This document shows, one piece after another, positions 1 to 5,993 of a stretch of 13,107 nt of DNA. The position numbers and the translations under genes were made by a program. Location of the stretch: contig JAKONS010000427.1 of assembly GCA_022701845.1 (NCBI GenBank), forward strand, positions 1-13,107, given 5' to 3'. Numbering within the stretch: the stretch's first letter is position 1; each line of letters opens with the position of its first letter. Below the pieces are notes generated by a model, which had not been told where the DNA came from, searched no databases, and saw only the letters and a program-made list of their open reading frames with translations. Source of the stretch: Burkholderiaceae bacterium. GTDB taxonomy: Bacteria > Pseudomonadota > Gammaproteobacteria > Burkholderiales > Burkholderiaceae.

Positions 1-95
1 CCGAGGCCCAGTGGGCGGTCACCCCGGGCCAGTCGGCGGTGCTGTACGACGGCGAGGTGTGCCTGGGCGGCGGGGTGATCGGCGCGTTCTCCTGA
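1..95 (+). CDS. mnmA: tRNA-specific 2-thiouridylase MnmA, C-terminal end (5' truncated)
   Basis: Only the last 30 codons are in the window, reading from base 3 to the TGA at 93-95. The peptide contains [19 protein letters not shown], which matches the conserved C-terminal beta-barrel end of MnmA, including the PGQ(S/A)xVxY motif and the closing LGGG-I run. MnmA is the cytoplasmic ATP-dependent enzyme that 2-thiolates the wobble uridine of tRNA-Lys, -Glu and -Gln. The catalytic cysteines and the ATP-binding PP-loop lie upstream of the window and cannot be checked. A perfect 9-bp hairpin begins 5 nt after the stop. Confidence 0.88.
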   Translation, partial: EAQWAVTPGQSAVLYDGEVCLGGGVIGAFS

Positions 96-100
96 GGCCG

Positions 101-147
101 GGGCCGCCGTTCGCCGGCGGCCCGCCCTGTTCGGCTTCGGGCCGCCG
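101..147 (+). terminator. GC-rich hairpin after mnmA, with an alternative pairing
   Basis: Bases 101-109 (GGGCCGCCG) and 115-123 (CGGCGGCCC) form a perfect 9-bp stem with the loop TTCGC. The left arm recurs exactly at 139-147, so the middle segment can pair either upstream (5-nt loop) or downstream (15-nt loop). No U-tract follows, so this is not a canonical intrinsic terminator. It could end mnmA transcription with Rho, cause pausing, or protect the 3' end. Its loop is also the first half of the PIP-like repeat described separately. Confidence 0.4.
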
Positions 148-171
148 CATGAGGCGCGGTTTGTCGACCAT
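110..171 (+). promoter_or_regulatory. PIP-box-like promoter candidate (TTCGC-N15-TTCGG-N31-GACCAT)
   Basis: TTCGC at 110-114 and TTCGG at 130-134 are separated by exactly 15 bases. This fits the plant-inducible promoter box (TTCGB-N15-TTCGB) read by HrpX/HrpB-type AraC activators of type III secretion genes. GACCAT at 166-171 lies 31 bases downstream, within the usual 30-32 spacing, and matches the YANNNT -10 motif except at its first base. The next start codon is at 225. TTCG words are common in GC-rich DNA, and the first half coincides with a hairpin loop, so chance is a real alternative. Confidence 0.3.
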
Positions 172-224
172 CGCGCGACCGCGCCGGAGCCCCCTGCGCG
201 GCATCTCGTCGAAGGTCATCTCCC

Positions 225-1004
225 ATGTTTCCCAACCGTCTCCAGGGCCCCGCCCTGCCGCCCGCCACCGGGCTGCGCCCGAACCACCCGGAACCGCGCG
301 ATACCGCCCCGCCCGTGCGCGACACCCGGGCCGCCGCCGTCCCCCGGGCGATCCCCGAGGAGGGCACGCTGGGCTGGCTGCTCAACTACGGCCTGCCGCA
401 GGACGACCGGTCGCGCGACGCGCGGTTTTGCCCGGTGCCCGCCAGCGCGCACAACCGTGTCGAAAGCCGTTTCCGCACCGATCTCCCGTTCGATCCCGAT
501 CTGGATTTCGACGGCGCCACGCCGGCCGCCGCGGCGGCCGACTCCTCGCTGCGCCACGCGTTCTTCACCGATGCCCGCGACACCCTGGACCTCGTCTTTC
601 GCGAGGCGCTGGGCATCCGCCGGCCCGACCCGTCGGCCCATCCCGCCGCCTTGCGCGCAGCGCTGCGCCGCAGCATCGCGGCCGACTACCTGCTGGACCG
701 GCCGGTGCCGGCCGAATGGGCGCCGTTCACCGAGGACAAGCGCTATTACGCGCAGGCCTGGAGCGCGCAGCAGGTGTTCGGCCATTCGGTGGACGCCATC
801 GCCCGGCTGGTCCTGCTGCTGCGCGACCGCACGCTGGAGGCGCTGCGGCTCGACCCCCACCAGACGGCCACGGTGCGGCAGCACCGGGCGCTGCGCAGCG
901 CATCGGCCGATGTCGCGCTCCATGTCAGCGACGTACTGGCCCGCCTGCGCAGGATGAACCGGCCGTATTCGCTGGAGGCGCCGACCGGCCCGAAGACGCG
1001 TTAG
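225..1004 (+). CDS. Protein of unknown function, proline-rich N-terminus (possible secreted effector)
   Basis: I do not recognise this 259-residue protein. Coding is supported by G/C-ending codons throughout and a GAAGG ribosome site (211-215) 9 nt before the ATG. Residues 1-44 contain 11 prolines, with no signal peptide and no membrane segment. Residues 108-160 and 172-245 look mostly helical, with leucine- and arginine-rich amphipathic stretches (for example 189-208 and 236-243). The one cysteine is C69. A PIP-like box lies upstream. A disordered N-terminus without a signal peptide, plus that box, would suit a type III effector, but this is inference and no effector family is recognised. 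The TAG stop overlaps the TAA stop of the convergent tautomerase gene. It could equally be a lineage-specific cytoplasmic protein. Confidence 0.7.
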   Translation: MFPNRLQGPALPPATGLRPNHPEPRDTAPPVRDTRAAAVPRAIPEEGTLGWLLNYGLPQDDRSRDARFCPVPASAHNRVESRFRTDLPFDPDLDFDGATPAAAAADSSLRHAFFTDARDTLDLVFREALGIRRPDPSAHPAALRAALRRSIAADYLLDRPVPAEWAPFTEDKRYYAQAWSAQQVFGHSVDAIARLVLLLRDRTLEALRLDPHQTATVRQHRALRSASADVALHVSDVLARLRRMNRPYSLEAPTGPKTR

Positions 1005-1414
1005 GCCGCCGCTGCCGGCGAGACGGCCTCGGCCTGCGCGGCCCGGGCGGCCTGCGTCAGGCCGCCGTATCCCCAGCTGTCCCGCGGCAGGTCGTGCACG
1101 ACCACATAGCTGACATCGTGCAGGCCGGGCCCCAGCACCCGGCGCAGCAGCACCATCGCCTCGGCCACGAAGCGGGCCTTCTGCGCGGGCGAATTGGTGC
1201 CGGCGCTGACGATGGCGTCCACCTGGGCCGCCAGCGCGACCGGCCGGCCGCCGATGCTCCAGGCGCCCGGCGCCATGCGCTCCACCAGCACCGCGGTGAG
1301 CGATGCGTCCTTGCCGAGCACGCTGGCCATCAGGGCGGTGATGCCGCTCTGGATCGCGGTGGTGTGTTCCGGGCTCGGATGCTCGGCGGCGACTTTGACA
1401 TGGACGAAAGGCAT
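1001..1414 (-). CDS. Tautomerase (4-oxalocrotonate tautomerase-like) family protein
   Basis: This 137-residue protein starts MPFVHV, so removing Met leaves the N-terminal proline that acts as the general base in the 4-OT superfamily. Other family features are a VLGK segment near 32-35, IGGRP at 54-58, GTNSPAQKARF at 72-82 and DSWGYGGLTQ at 112-121. The length fits a member with two beta-alpha-beta units fused rather than the ~62-residue 4-OT. Such enzymes interconvert keto and enol forms of small carbonyl acids; the substrate cannot be told from sequence. The alanine-rich C-terminus (122-137) looks disordered. The gene lies 107 nt downstream of the LysR gene on the same strand and could be its target or share its transcript. 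Its stop is interlocked with that of the opposing gene. Confidence 0.85.
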   Translation of the reverse strand: MPFVHVKVAAEHPSPEHTTAIQSGITALMASVLGKDASLTAVLVERMAPGAWSIGGRPVALAAQVDAIVSAGTNSPAQKARFVAEAMVLLRRVLGPGLHDVSYVVVHDLPRDSWGYGGLTQAARAAQAEAVSPAAAA

Positions 1415-1491
1415 GGCGTTTTTCCGGGTTGAAGGCGAAACGCGAGGCTAGTGGCCGCGGCGCCGGGCGACCATGGGAAAGTTCGGCAGGC

Positions 1492-1514
1492 ACGCTTCGA
1501 CCGGGCCGAAGCGT
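1492..1514 (-). terminator. Hairpin just after the LysR gene
   Basis: ACGCTTCG (1492-1499) and CGAAGCGT (1507-1514) form a perfect 8-bp stem with a 7-nt loop. In the minus-strand reading it begins 7 nt beyond the LysR stop codon. The following bases contain only a short ACTTTCCC, not a U-tract, so termination would be weak or Rho-assisted. It may partly separate the upstream cluster from the tautomerase gene. The rest of the 1415-1521 spacer shows no clear promoter. Confidence 0.35.
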
Positions 1515-1521
1515 CGGGCCG

Positions 1522-2406
1522 TCAGCCGATGGCGTCGGCCACCGCGTCGAGCAGCATGTCGGCGAGCCGGTGCACCGCCGGGTCGGGTTGCGCCACCGCC
1601 CGGTACAGCGACAGCGGGACGGCGGGCAGCGCGGGCAGGCCGTGGCGGTCCGCGTCCAGCCGGCCCAGCGATGCCGGCAGATGCACGGCGGTGCGCATCG
1701 TGATGCCCATGCCGGCCTCGGCCGCGGCCCACAGGCCCGACAGGCTGGGGCTGGAAAACACCAGGCGCCAGGAAATGCCGGCGGCATCGAGCGCGGCGAT
1801 GCCGGCCGCCCGGAACGGGCAGGGGGCGGTGATCGCGAGCAGCGCGACCGGCTCGCCGCCGAGCGCATGCACGCCGGGCCAGCCCGGCGGCCCGACCCAG
1901 ACCATCGGGATATCGCCGACCCGCTCGGCGTGCGCCGCACCGCCGTCGTCGCCCCATGCCAGCGCCAGATCCAGGCTGCCCTGGGCGGCCTGCGCCACCA
2001 GCGGCTCGCTGCGGTCGATATGCACCTCGACCCGCACCCGGGGTTGCGCTTCGGAAAAACGTGCCAGCACGCGCGGCAGCCAGTGGTCGGCGAAATCCTG
2101 CGGCAGGCCCAGCCGCACCCAGCCCTCCGGTTCCGCCCCGCGCAGCGCATGCGCCGCCTCGTCGTTCAGCGCCAGGATGCGCCCGGCATAGGCGAGCATG
2201 CTCTCGCCGGCATCGGTCAGGGCGAGCCGGCGACCGGCCTTGCGCACCAGCCGCTGGCCGGCCTGGTCTTCCAGCTTGCGCAGCTGGGTGCTGACGGCCG
2301 ACTGCGATCGCCCGAGCCGGTCCGCCGCCCGCGCGAAGCTGCCCAGCTCGAACGCGGTGACGAATGTCCGCAGGACATCCATGTCGAAATTGATGCGGTG
2401 CGCCAT
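1522..2406 (-). CDS. LysR-family transcriptional regulator
   Basis: The 294 residues have the LysR layout. An N-terminal winged helix-turn-helix covers about 9-66 (LRTFVTAFELGSFARAADRL, SQSAVSTQLRKLE, LALTDAG), followed by a linker helix and a periplasmic-binding-protein-like effector domain at about 92-290. The effector domain has VRLGLPQDF at its first strand and AAEAGMGITM near its second half. Such proteins bind DNA as tetramers and respond to a small ligand, here unknown. The ATG lies only 7 nt after the GGDEF-EAL stop with no convincing ribosome site, suggesting translational coupling. A later Met at residue 9 is an alternative start. LysR genes are usually divergent from their targets; this one is in line with genes on both sides, so the target could be the downstream tautomerase or its own cluster. 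Confidence 0.9.
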   Translation of the reverse strand: MAHRINFDMDVLRTFVTAFELGSFARAADRLGRSQSAVSTQLRKLEDQAGQRLVRKAGRRLALTDAGESMLAYAGRILALNDEAAHALRGAEPEGWVRLGLPQDFADHWLPRVLARFSEAQPRVRVEVHIDRSEPLVAQAAQGSLDLALAWGDDGGAAHAERVGDIPMVWVGPPGWPGVHALGGEPVALLAITAPCPFRAAGIAALDAAGISWRLVFSSPSLSGLWAAAEAGMGITMRTAVHLPASLGRLDADRHGLPALPAVPLSLYRAVAQPDPAVHRLADMLLDAVADAIG

Positions 2407-2413
2407 GCGCCGG

Positions 2414-4777
2414 CTACGCGGCGGTGCGGGCCCGCCAGGCCCGCACCCATTCCTCGAGCCGGTCCGGCGGCAGCGGCCGGGTCAGCACATAGCCCTGGGC
2501 CATGTCGCAGTTCCATTCGCGCAGCCGCGCCATGATCTCTTCGTTCTCCACGCCCTCGGCCACCACCTTCAGGCCCATGTTGTGGCCCAGGTCGATGGTC
2601 GATCGCACGATCACCTCGTCGTCGCGCTCGGTGAGCATGCCCATCACGAACGACTTGTCGATCTTGATCTCGTCGACCGGCATGCGCTTGAGGTAGGCCA
2701 GCGACGAGTAGCCGGTGCCGAAATCGTCGATCGACAGGCGCAGGCCCATGCGGTTGAGTTTTTCCAGCGTCGACAGCGCATGCGCCGGGTCGTCCATCAC
2801 CGCGCTCTCGGTGATCTCGATCCAGATCATCGACGGATCGACGTCGTACTCGCGCAGCACGCCCTCGAAGAAATCGGGCAGCTCGGTGCCCAGCAGGTCG
2901 CGCGCCGAGACGTTGATCGAGGTCTGCAGGTCGAGCCCGCGGCGGCGCCATTCGGCGCTCTGCGCCACCACCCGGCGCGCCACCCAGCGGGTGATCGCCT
3001 TGATGTAGCCGGTCTGCTCGGCGAAGGGAATGAAGCGGTCGGGCGCCACGAAGCCGCGGGTGGCGTGGTCCCAGCGCACCAGCGCCTCGACATGGTTCAC
3101 CTGGCCGGTGGCCAGGTCCATCTTCGGCTGGTAGTACACCGCCAGGTCGTCGTGCTCGACCGCGTGGCGCAGCTCGCCCATCAGCGACAGCCGGTCCGGC
3201 GTCTGGGTGTCGTGCCGGCTGTCGTAGACCAGGCAGCCGGCGCCGGTGCGCTTGGCCGCGTACATCGCGATGTCGGCGCGCCGCATCAGGGTGGAGACGT
3301 CGTCGCCGTGGTGCGGGCAGCACACCACGCCGATGCTGGCGCCGACGTCGACCACCTGGCCTTCGAGCAGCATCGGCCGCTCCAGCAGCACCAGCAGCGC
3401 GCGCGCGGCGCGCAGCGCCTGCTCCTCGTCGCCGTGCATCAGCAGTACCGCGAACTCGTCGCCGCCCAGGCGCGCCACGGTGGCCGCCTGCCCCTGCACC
3501 GCCGACTGCAGCCGCTGGCCCACCTCGACCAGCAGCTGGTCGCCGATGGTGTGGCCGAGCGTGTCGTTGACGTATTTGAAGCGGTCCAGGTCCATCACCA
3601 TCACCGCCGCCGAGCCGCCGTCGGCGGTGACGGCGCCGATCGCGTCCTGCAGCCGGTCGCGGAACAGCGCGCGATTGGGCAGGCCGGTCAGGCCGTCCTG
3701 GTAGGCCAGGCCGCTGATGCGGCGCTCGCGCTCGTCGAGCGCGCTGCGCATGTCGTTGAAGGTGTGGGCCAGCGCGCCGATCTCGTCCTCGCGCGCCAGC
3801 GCCAGCGGCGCCGGGTTGCTGCCCTCGCCGACGCTGCGCGCGAAGCCGGTCAGCATGGCCACCGGCCGGGTCACGCCGCGCGCCAGCAGCAGGCTCACCA
3901 CGATCGACACCACCAGGCCGATCAGCGACAGCACCAGCAGCGCCGACTGGATGCGCAGGAACGGCGCGGCGGCATCGGCGATGGAGCGCTGCAGCACCGC
4001 CCGCACCGCGTTCTCGCCGGTGTGCAGCATGACGATGCGCGCGCCGTATTCCTCGTCGTCGAAGCGCAGCCGCAAGGCCTGGCCGTCGGCGACGGTGTCG
4101 CGCCGGGCCGCCTCGACCAGCGGGGCCGCGGCGCGCGCCGGCAGCGAGCTGGCCAGCACCGTCCAGCCGCCGCCCACCGCCTGGCCCAGGAAGGAGACGT
4201 CGAGCCCCATGGTGGAGGTGAGCTGGCCGATGAAGCGCGAGTCGATCTCGAAGCCCATGGCCACCCAGCCGATGGTGACCGGCGCCTTCACCGGCACCAC
4301 CACCAGCACGTAGAGCCGGCCGTCGAGCTGCACGATGTTGGACGCGCTGCCGGTGCGGCGCGCCTGCTCGATCAGGTCGGGATAGGGGAACAGCGCGCCG
4401 TTCTCGTCGGCGATGCGGGTGTCGGCGACGCTGCGCGAATCGAGGTCGAGCAGCATCACCAGGTCGGCCCGGATGCGGTCGCCGGAGTTGCGCAGCGCCG
4501 AGACGATGGTGCCCTGGTTGCGGGTGGCGACCGCCTCGCGAAAACCGAAATCGGCCGCCACCACCGTGGCCGCCTGCGCCAGCTGGTCGCGGTACGACTG
4601 CACGATCTGGTGGAACACCTTCTCGGACTGCTGCAGGCCGGCGTCGGTGTTGGCGCGGGCGGCCAGCGTGATCGTCTGGCGGGCCGCGAAATAGCCCAGC
4701 ATCTGCACCACCAGCAGCAGCGCGGTGAAGGTCAGCGCGATGCGGGTTCGCAGGCTCCGGACGCGCAGTTGGGGCAA
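2414..4777 (-). CDS. Membrane Cache-HAMP-GGDEF-EAL c-di-GMP signalling protein
   Basis: The 787 residues carry a membrane segment (about 13-30), a periplasmic Cache-like sensor (31-277, most like the dCache_3 type), a second membrane segment (about 278-298), a HAMP linker (299-352), GGDEF (355-520) and EAL (530-780). The cyclase motif is GGDEF (438-442), with metal-site D396 and FKYVNDTLGH (400-409) intact. The RxxD inhibitory site expected just upstream is absent (GQAA). The phosphodiesterase set is complete: E564 (EAL), N622, E654, E657, D684, D685, K705, E741 and Q761. Both activities are therefore plausible: making c-di-GMP from GTP and hydrolysing it to pGpG. The start is TTG, with TGAGG 5 nt upstream. 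The gene lies 7 nt after the cupredoxin gene, so the periplasmic globin and cupredoxin may feed its sensor domain (inference). Confidence 0.95.
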   Translation of the reverse strand: MPQLRVRSLRTRIALTFTALLLVVQMLGYFAARQTITLAARANTDAGLQQSEKVFHQIVQSYRDQLAQAATVVAADFGFREAVATRNQGTIVSALRNSGDRIRADLVMLLDLDSRSVADTRIADENGALFPYPDLIEQARRTGSASNIVQLDGRLYVLVVVPVKAPVTIGWVAMGFEIDSRFIGQLTSTMGLDVSFLGQAVGGGWTVLASSLPARAAAPLVEAARRDTVADGQALRLRFDDEEYGARIVMLHTGENAVRAVLQRSIADAAAPFLRIQSALLVLSLIGLVVSIVVSLLLARGVTRPVAMLTGFARSVGEGSNPAPLALAREDEIGALAHTFNDMRSALDERERRISGLAYQDGLTGLPNRALFRDRLQDAIGAVTADGGSAAVMVMDLDRFKYVNDTLGHTIGDQLLVEVGQRLQSAVQGQAATVARLGGDEFAVLLMHGDEEQALRAARALLVLLERPMLLEGQVVDVGASIGVVCCPHHGDDVSTLMRRADIAMYAAKRTGAGCLVYDSRHDTQTPDRLSLMGELRHAVEHDDLAVYYQPKMDLATGQVNHVEALVRWDHATRGFVAPDRFIPFAEQTGYIKAITRWVARRVVAQSAEWRRRGLDLQTSINVSARDLLGTELPDFFEGVLREYDVDPSMIWIEITESAVMDDPAHALSTLEKLNRMGLRLSIDDFGTGYSSLAYLKRMPVDEIKIDKSFVMGMLTERDDEVIVRSTIDLGHNMGLKVVAEGVENEEIMARLREWNCDMAQGYVLTRPLPPDRLEEWVRAWRARTAA

Positions 4778-4782
4778 ACCGG

Positions 4783-4787
4783 CCTCA
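4783..4787 (-). promoter_or_regulatory. Ribosome site of the GGDEF-EAL gene, overlapping the cupredoxin stop
   Basis: The minus strand reads TGAGG, then 5 nt, then TTG at 4777. The TGA is the cupredoxin stop codon, so terminating ribosomes sit on the Shine-Dalgarno sequence of the next gene. No ATG or GTG lies nearby in frame, which supports the TTG start and coupled translation. Confidence 0.6.
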
Positions 4788-5429
4788 GTTGTTGTCGGTC
4801 GCCAGCACGACCTTCAACGCGGCCGGGCCGGCACCGCCGGCGGGCAGGTCGACCGTCTGCGAGACGGTGGCGTTGGGATCGCGCTGTTGCGGATGCCAGG
4901 CGACGATGCGGTAGTTGCCCGGCGGCAGGTTGTCGAGCGTGGCGCGGCCGGCCTTGTCGGTCTTGCCGAACCAGGGCGTGTCGACGATCAGCACATAGGC
5001 CACCATCGAATCGTGGATGTTGCAGCCCAAGGTGACCATGCCCGGCTTGTCGAACACCACCGGGCGGGCCGGCACGCCGGAATACAGCTTGATCTCGAAG
5101 CGCTTGGGCGGCGAGAACGAATACACCGCGTGCTCGACGTCGTCCTTGTTCGGAAAGCTGACGGCGGTGCCGGTCTGGATCACCGAGACCAGGGGCACGA
5201 ACTCGCGGTCGATCTGGTCGATGACGGCGCGCTTGCCCGGCTCCAGCGCCGGCGCCCGGCCGTTGACCGGCACCGCGTACACCACCGCGTTCGACAGCGG
5301 CGCGCCACGGGCGTTGGCGGCCTGCACGGTGACGCCGGCGGCCTGGGCGGCGGCGCTGGCCAGCAGGGCGAGCGTGGCGGCGACCGAGCTGGCCGCGATG
5401 CGGCGATACGCCTGGGAGGAAAGATTCAT
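4785..5429 (-). CDS. Periplasmic cupredoxin-like protein ('methylamine utilization protein' family)
   Basis: The 214 residues begin with a signal peptide of about 30 residues (hydrophobic core LALLASAAAQA, cleavage likely after AQA). The mature part contains SFPNKDDVEHAVYSFSP (91-107) and GCNIHDSMVAYVLIVDTPWF (135-154). H100, C136, H139 and M142 are in the order and spacing expected of type 1 copper ligands. Residues 155-180 (GRATLDNLPPGNYRIVAWHP) resemble a carboxypeptidase-regulatory-like strand pair. The family is often annotated as plastocyanin or methylamine utilization protein, but no methylamine dehydrogenase gene is here, so that name should not be read as a function. A role in periplasmic electron transfer or copper/redox sensing is inference. 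Its ATG overlaps the globin TGA as ATGA, indicating coupled translation. Confidence 0.85.
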   Translation of the reverse strand: MNLSSQAYRRIAASSVAATLALLASAAAQAAGVTVQAANARGAPLSNAVVYAVPVNGRAPALEPGKRAVIDQIDREFVPLVSVIQTGTAVSFPNKDDVEHAVYSFSPPKRFEIKLYSGVPARPVVFDKPGMVTLGCNIHDSMVAYVLIVDTPWFGKTDKAGRATLDNLPPGNYRIVAWHPQQRDPNATVSQTVDLPAGGAGPAALKVVLATDNN

Positions 5430-5974
5430 GGTGTCGGGGCGGCGGCAGCGGGCGGGGCGTCGGCCGGAATGTCGGCCGGGGCGTCGTCGGGTGAGGGAAG
5501 CGGCTCACGCAGCGGCACCACCGAGGGCGCGTCGCGCGGGTTCTCGATCTCGCGGTACATCGGCGCCAGCTTGGCCAGCAGCTGGTTCTGGGCGCGGAAG
5601 GGCACCGCGTTCTTGTCCATCGCGGCCTGCAGGTTCTCGACCAGGGCGTTGAAGGCGGCGCGGTCGATGTGCAGCGGCGCATGCACGTTCTTCATCGAGC
5701 TGCCGGTGTACTTGCACGGCCCGCCGATCTGTTCGCAGAAGTGCGAGGCCAGCTGCACCCGCAGCCGCTTGACCGACACCTTGGCGAAATACGGCGCGGT
5801 GCGCGGGTTGGCGAACGAGTTGGCGATCAGGTCGTCGGCGATGCGCTGCAGGCCGTCCTCGCCGCCGAACTGCCGGTAGAGCGCCTCGTCGGCCGATGCC
5901 GGCGCGGCCACGAACAAAAGAGCGCCGGCCGCCAGCGAGGCGGCGACGGCGATACGGGCGTAGATCTGCTTCAT
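5426..5974 (-). CDS. Exported group 1 truncated hemoglobin
   Basis: The 182 residues begin MKQIYARIAV with a signal peptide (about 1-28, ending APASA), which fixes this start over an upstream one at 6067; GAGG lies 11 nt before the ATG. The globin part (29-143) shows LYRQFGGEDGLQRIADDL, PRTAPYF, RLRVQLASHFC, GGPCKYTG and MKNVHAPLHI. H98 is the expected proximal heme ligand. C80 and C87 flank GGP and could form a periplasmic disulfide. The B10 tyrosine found in mycobacterial trHbN appears to be isoleucine here (near I50), so the distal pocket is probably not a trHbN-type NO dioxygenase site. A proline/alanine-rich tail (144-182) follows. Periplasmic O2, NO or redox sensing or transfer is plausible. 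It sits between DUF3034 and the cupredoxin gene. Confidence 0.88.
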   Translation of the reverse strand: MKQIYARIAVAASLAAGALLFVAAPASADEALYRQFGGEDGLQRIADDLIANSFANPRTAPYFAKVSVKRLRVQLASHFCEQIGGPCKYTGSSMKNVHAPLHIDRAAFNALVENLQAAMDKNAVPFRAQNQLLAKLAPMYREIENPRDAPSVVPLREPLPSPDDAPADIPADAPPAAAAPTP

Positions 5975-5993
5975 CGCGGGGCGTGCCTCGGGC

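Noticed and set aside
11..1432. 473-codon plus-strand open frame
   Set aside because: It runs out of frame through the mnmA end, the 259-residue gene and the tautomerase, and encodes Arg/Pro-rich low-complexity protein.
216..2150. 644-codon minus-strand open frame
   Set aside because: It overlaps the unknown plus-strand gene and runs out of frame through the tautomerase and LysR genes. Its composition is Arg/Ala/Gly-rich, as expected of a shadow.
2198..5035. Very long open frame (945 codons) on the plus strand, antisense to the GGDEF-EAL and cupredoxin genes
   Set aside because: It is a mirror of strongly GC-biased codons on the other strand. Its product is His/Gln/Arg/Ala-rich low-complexity protein with no domain, while the minus strand carries complete motif sets.
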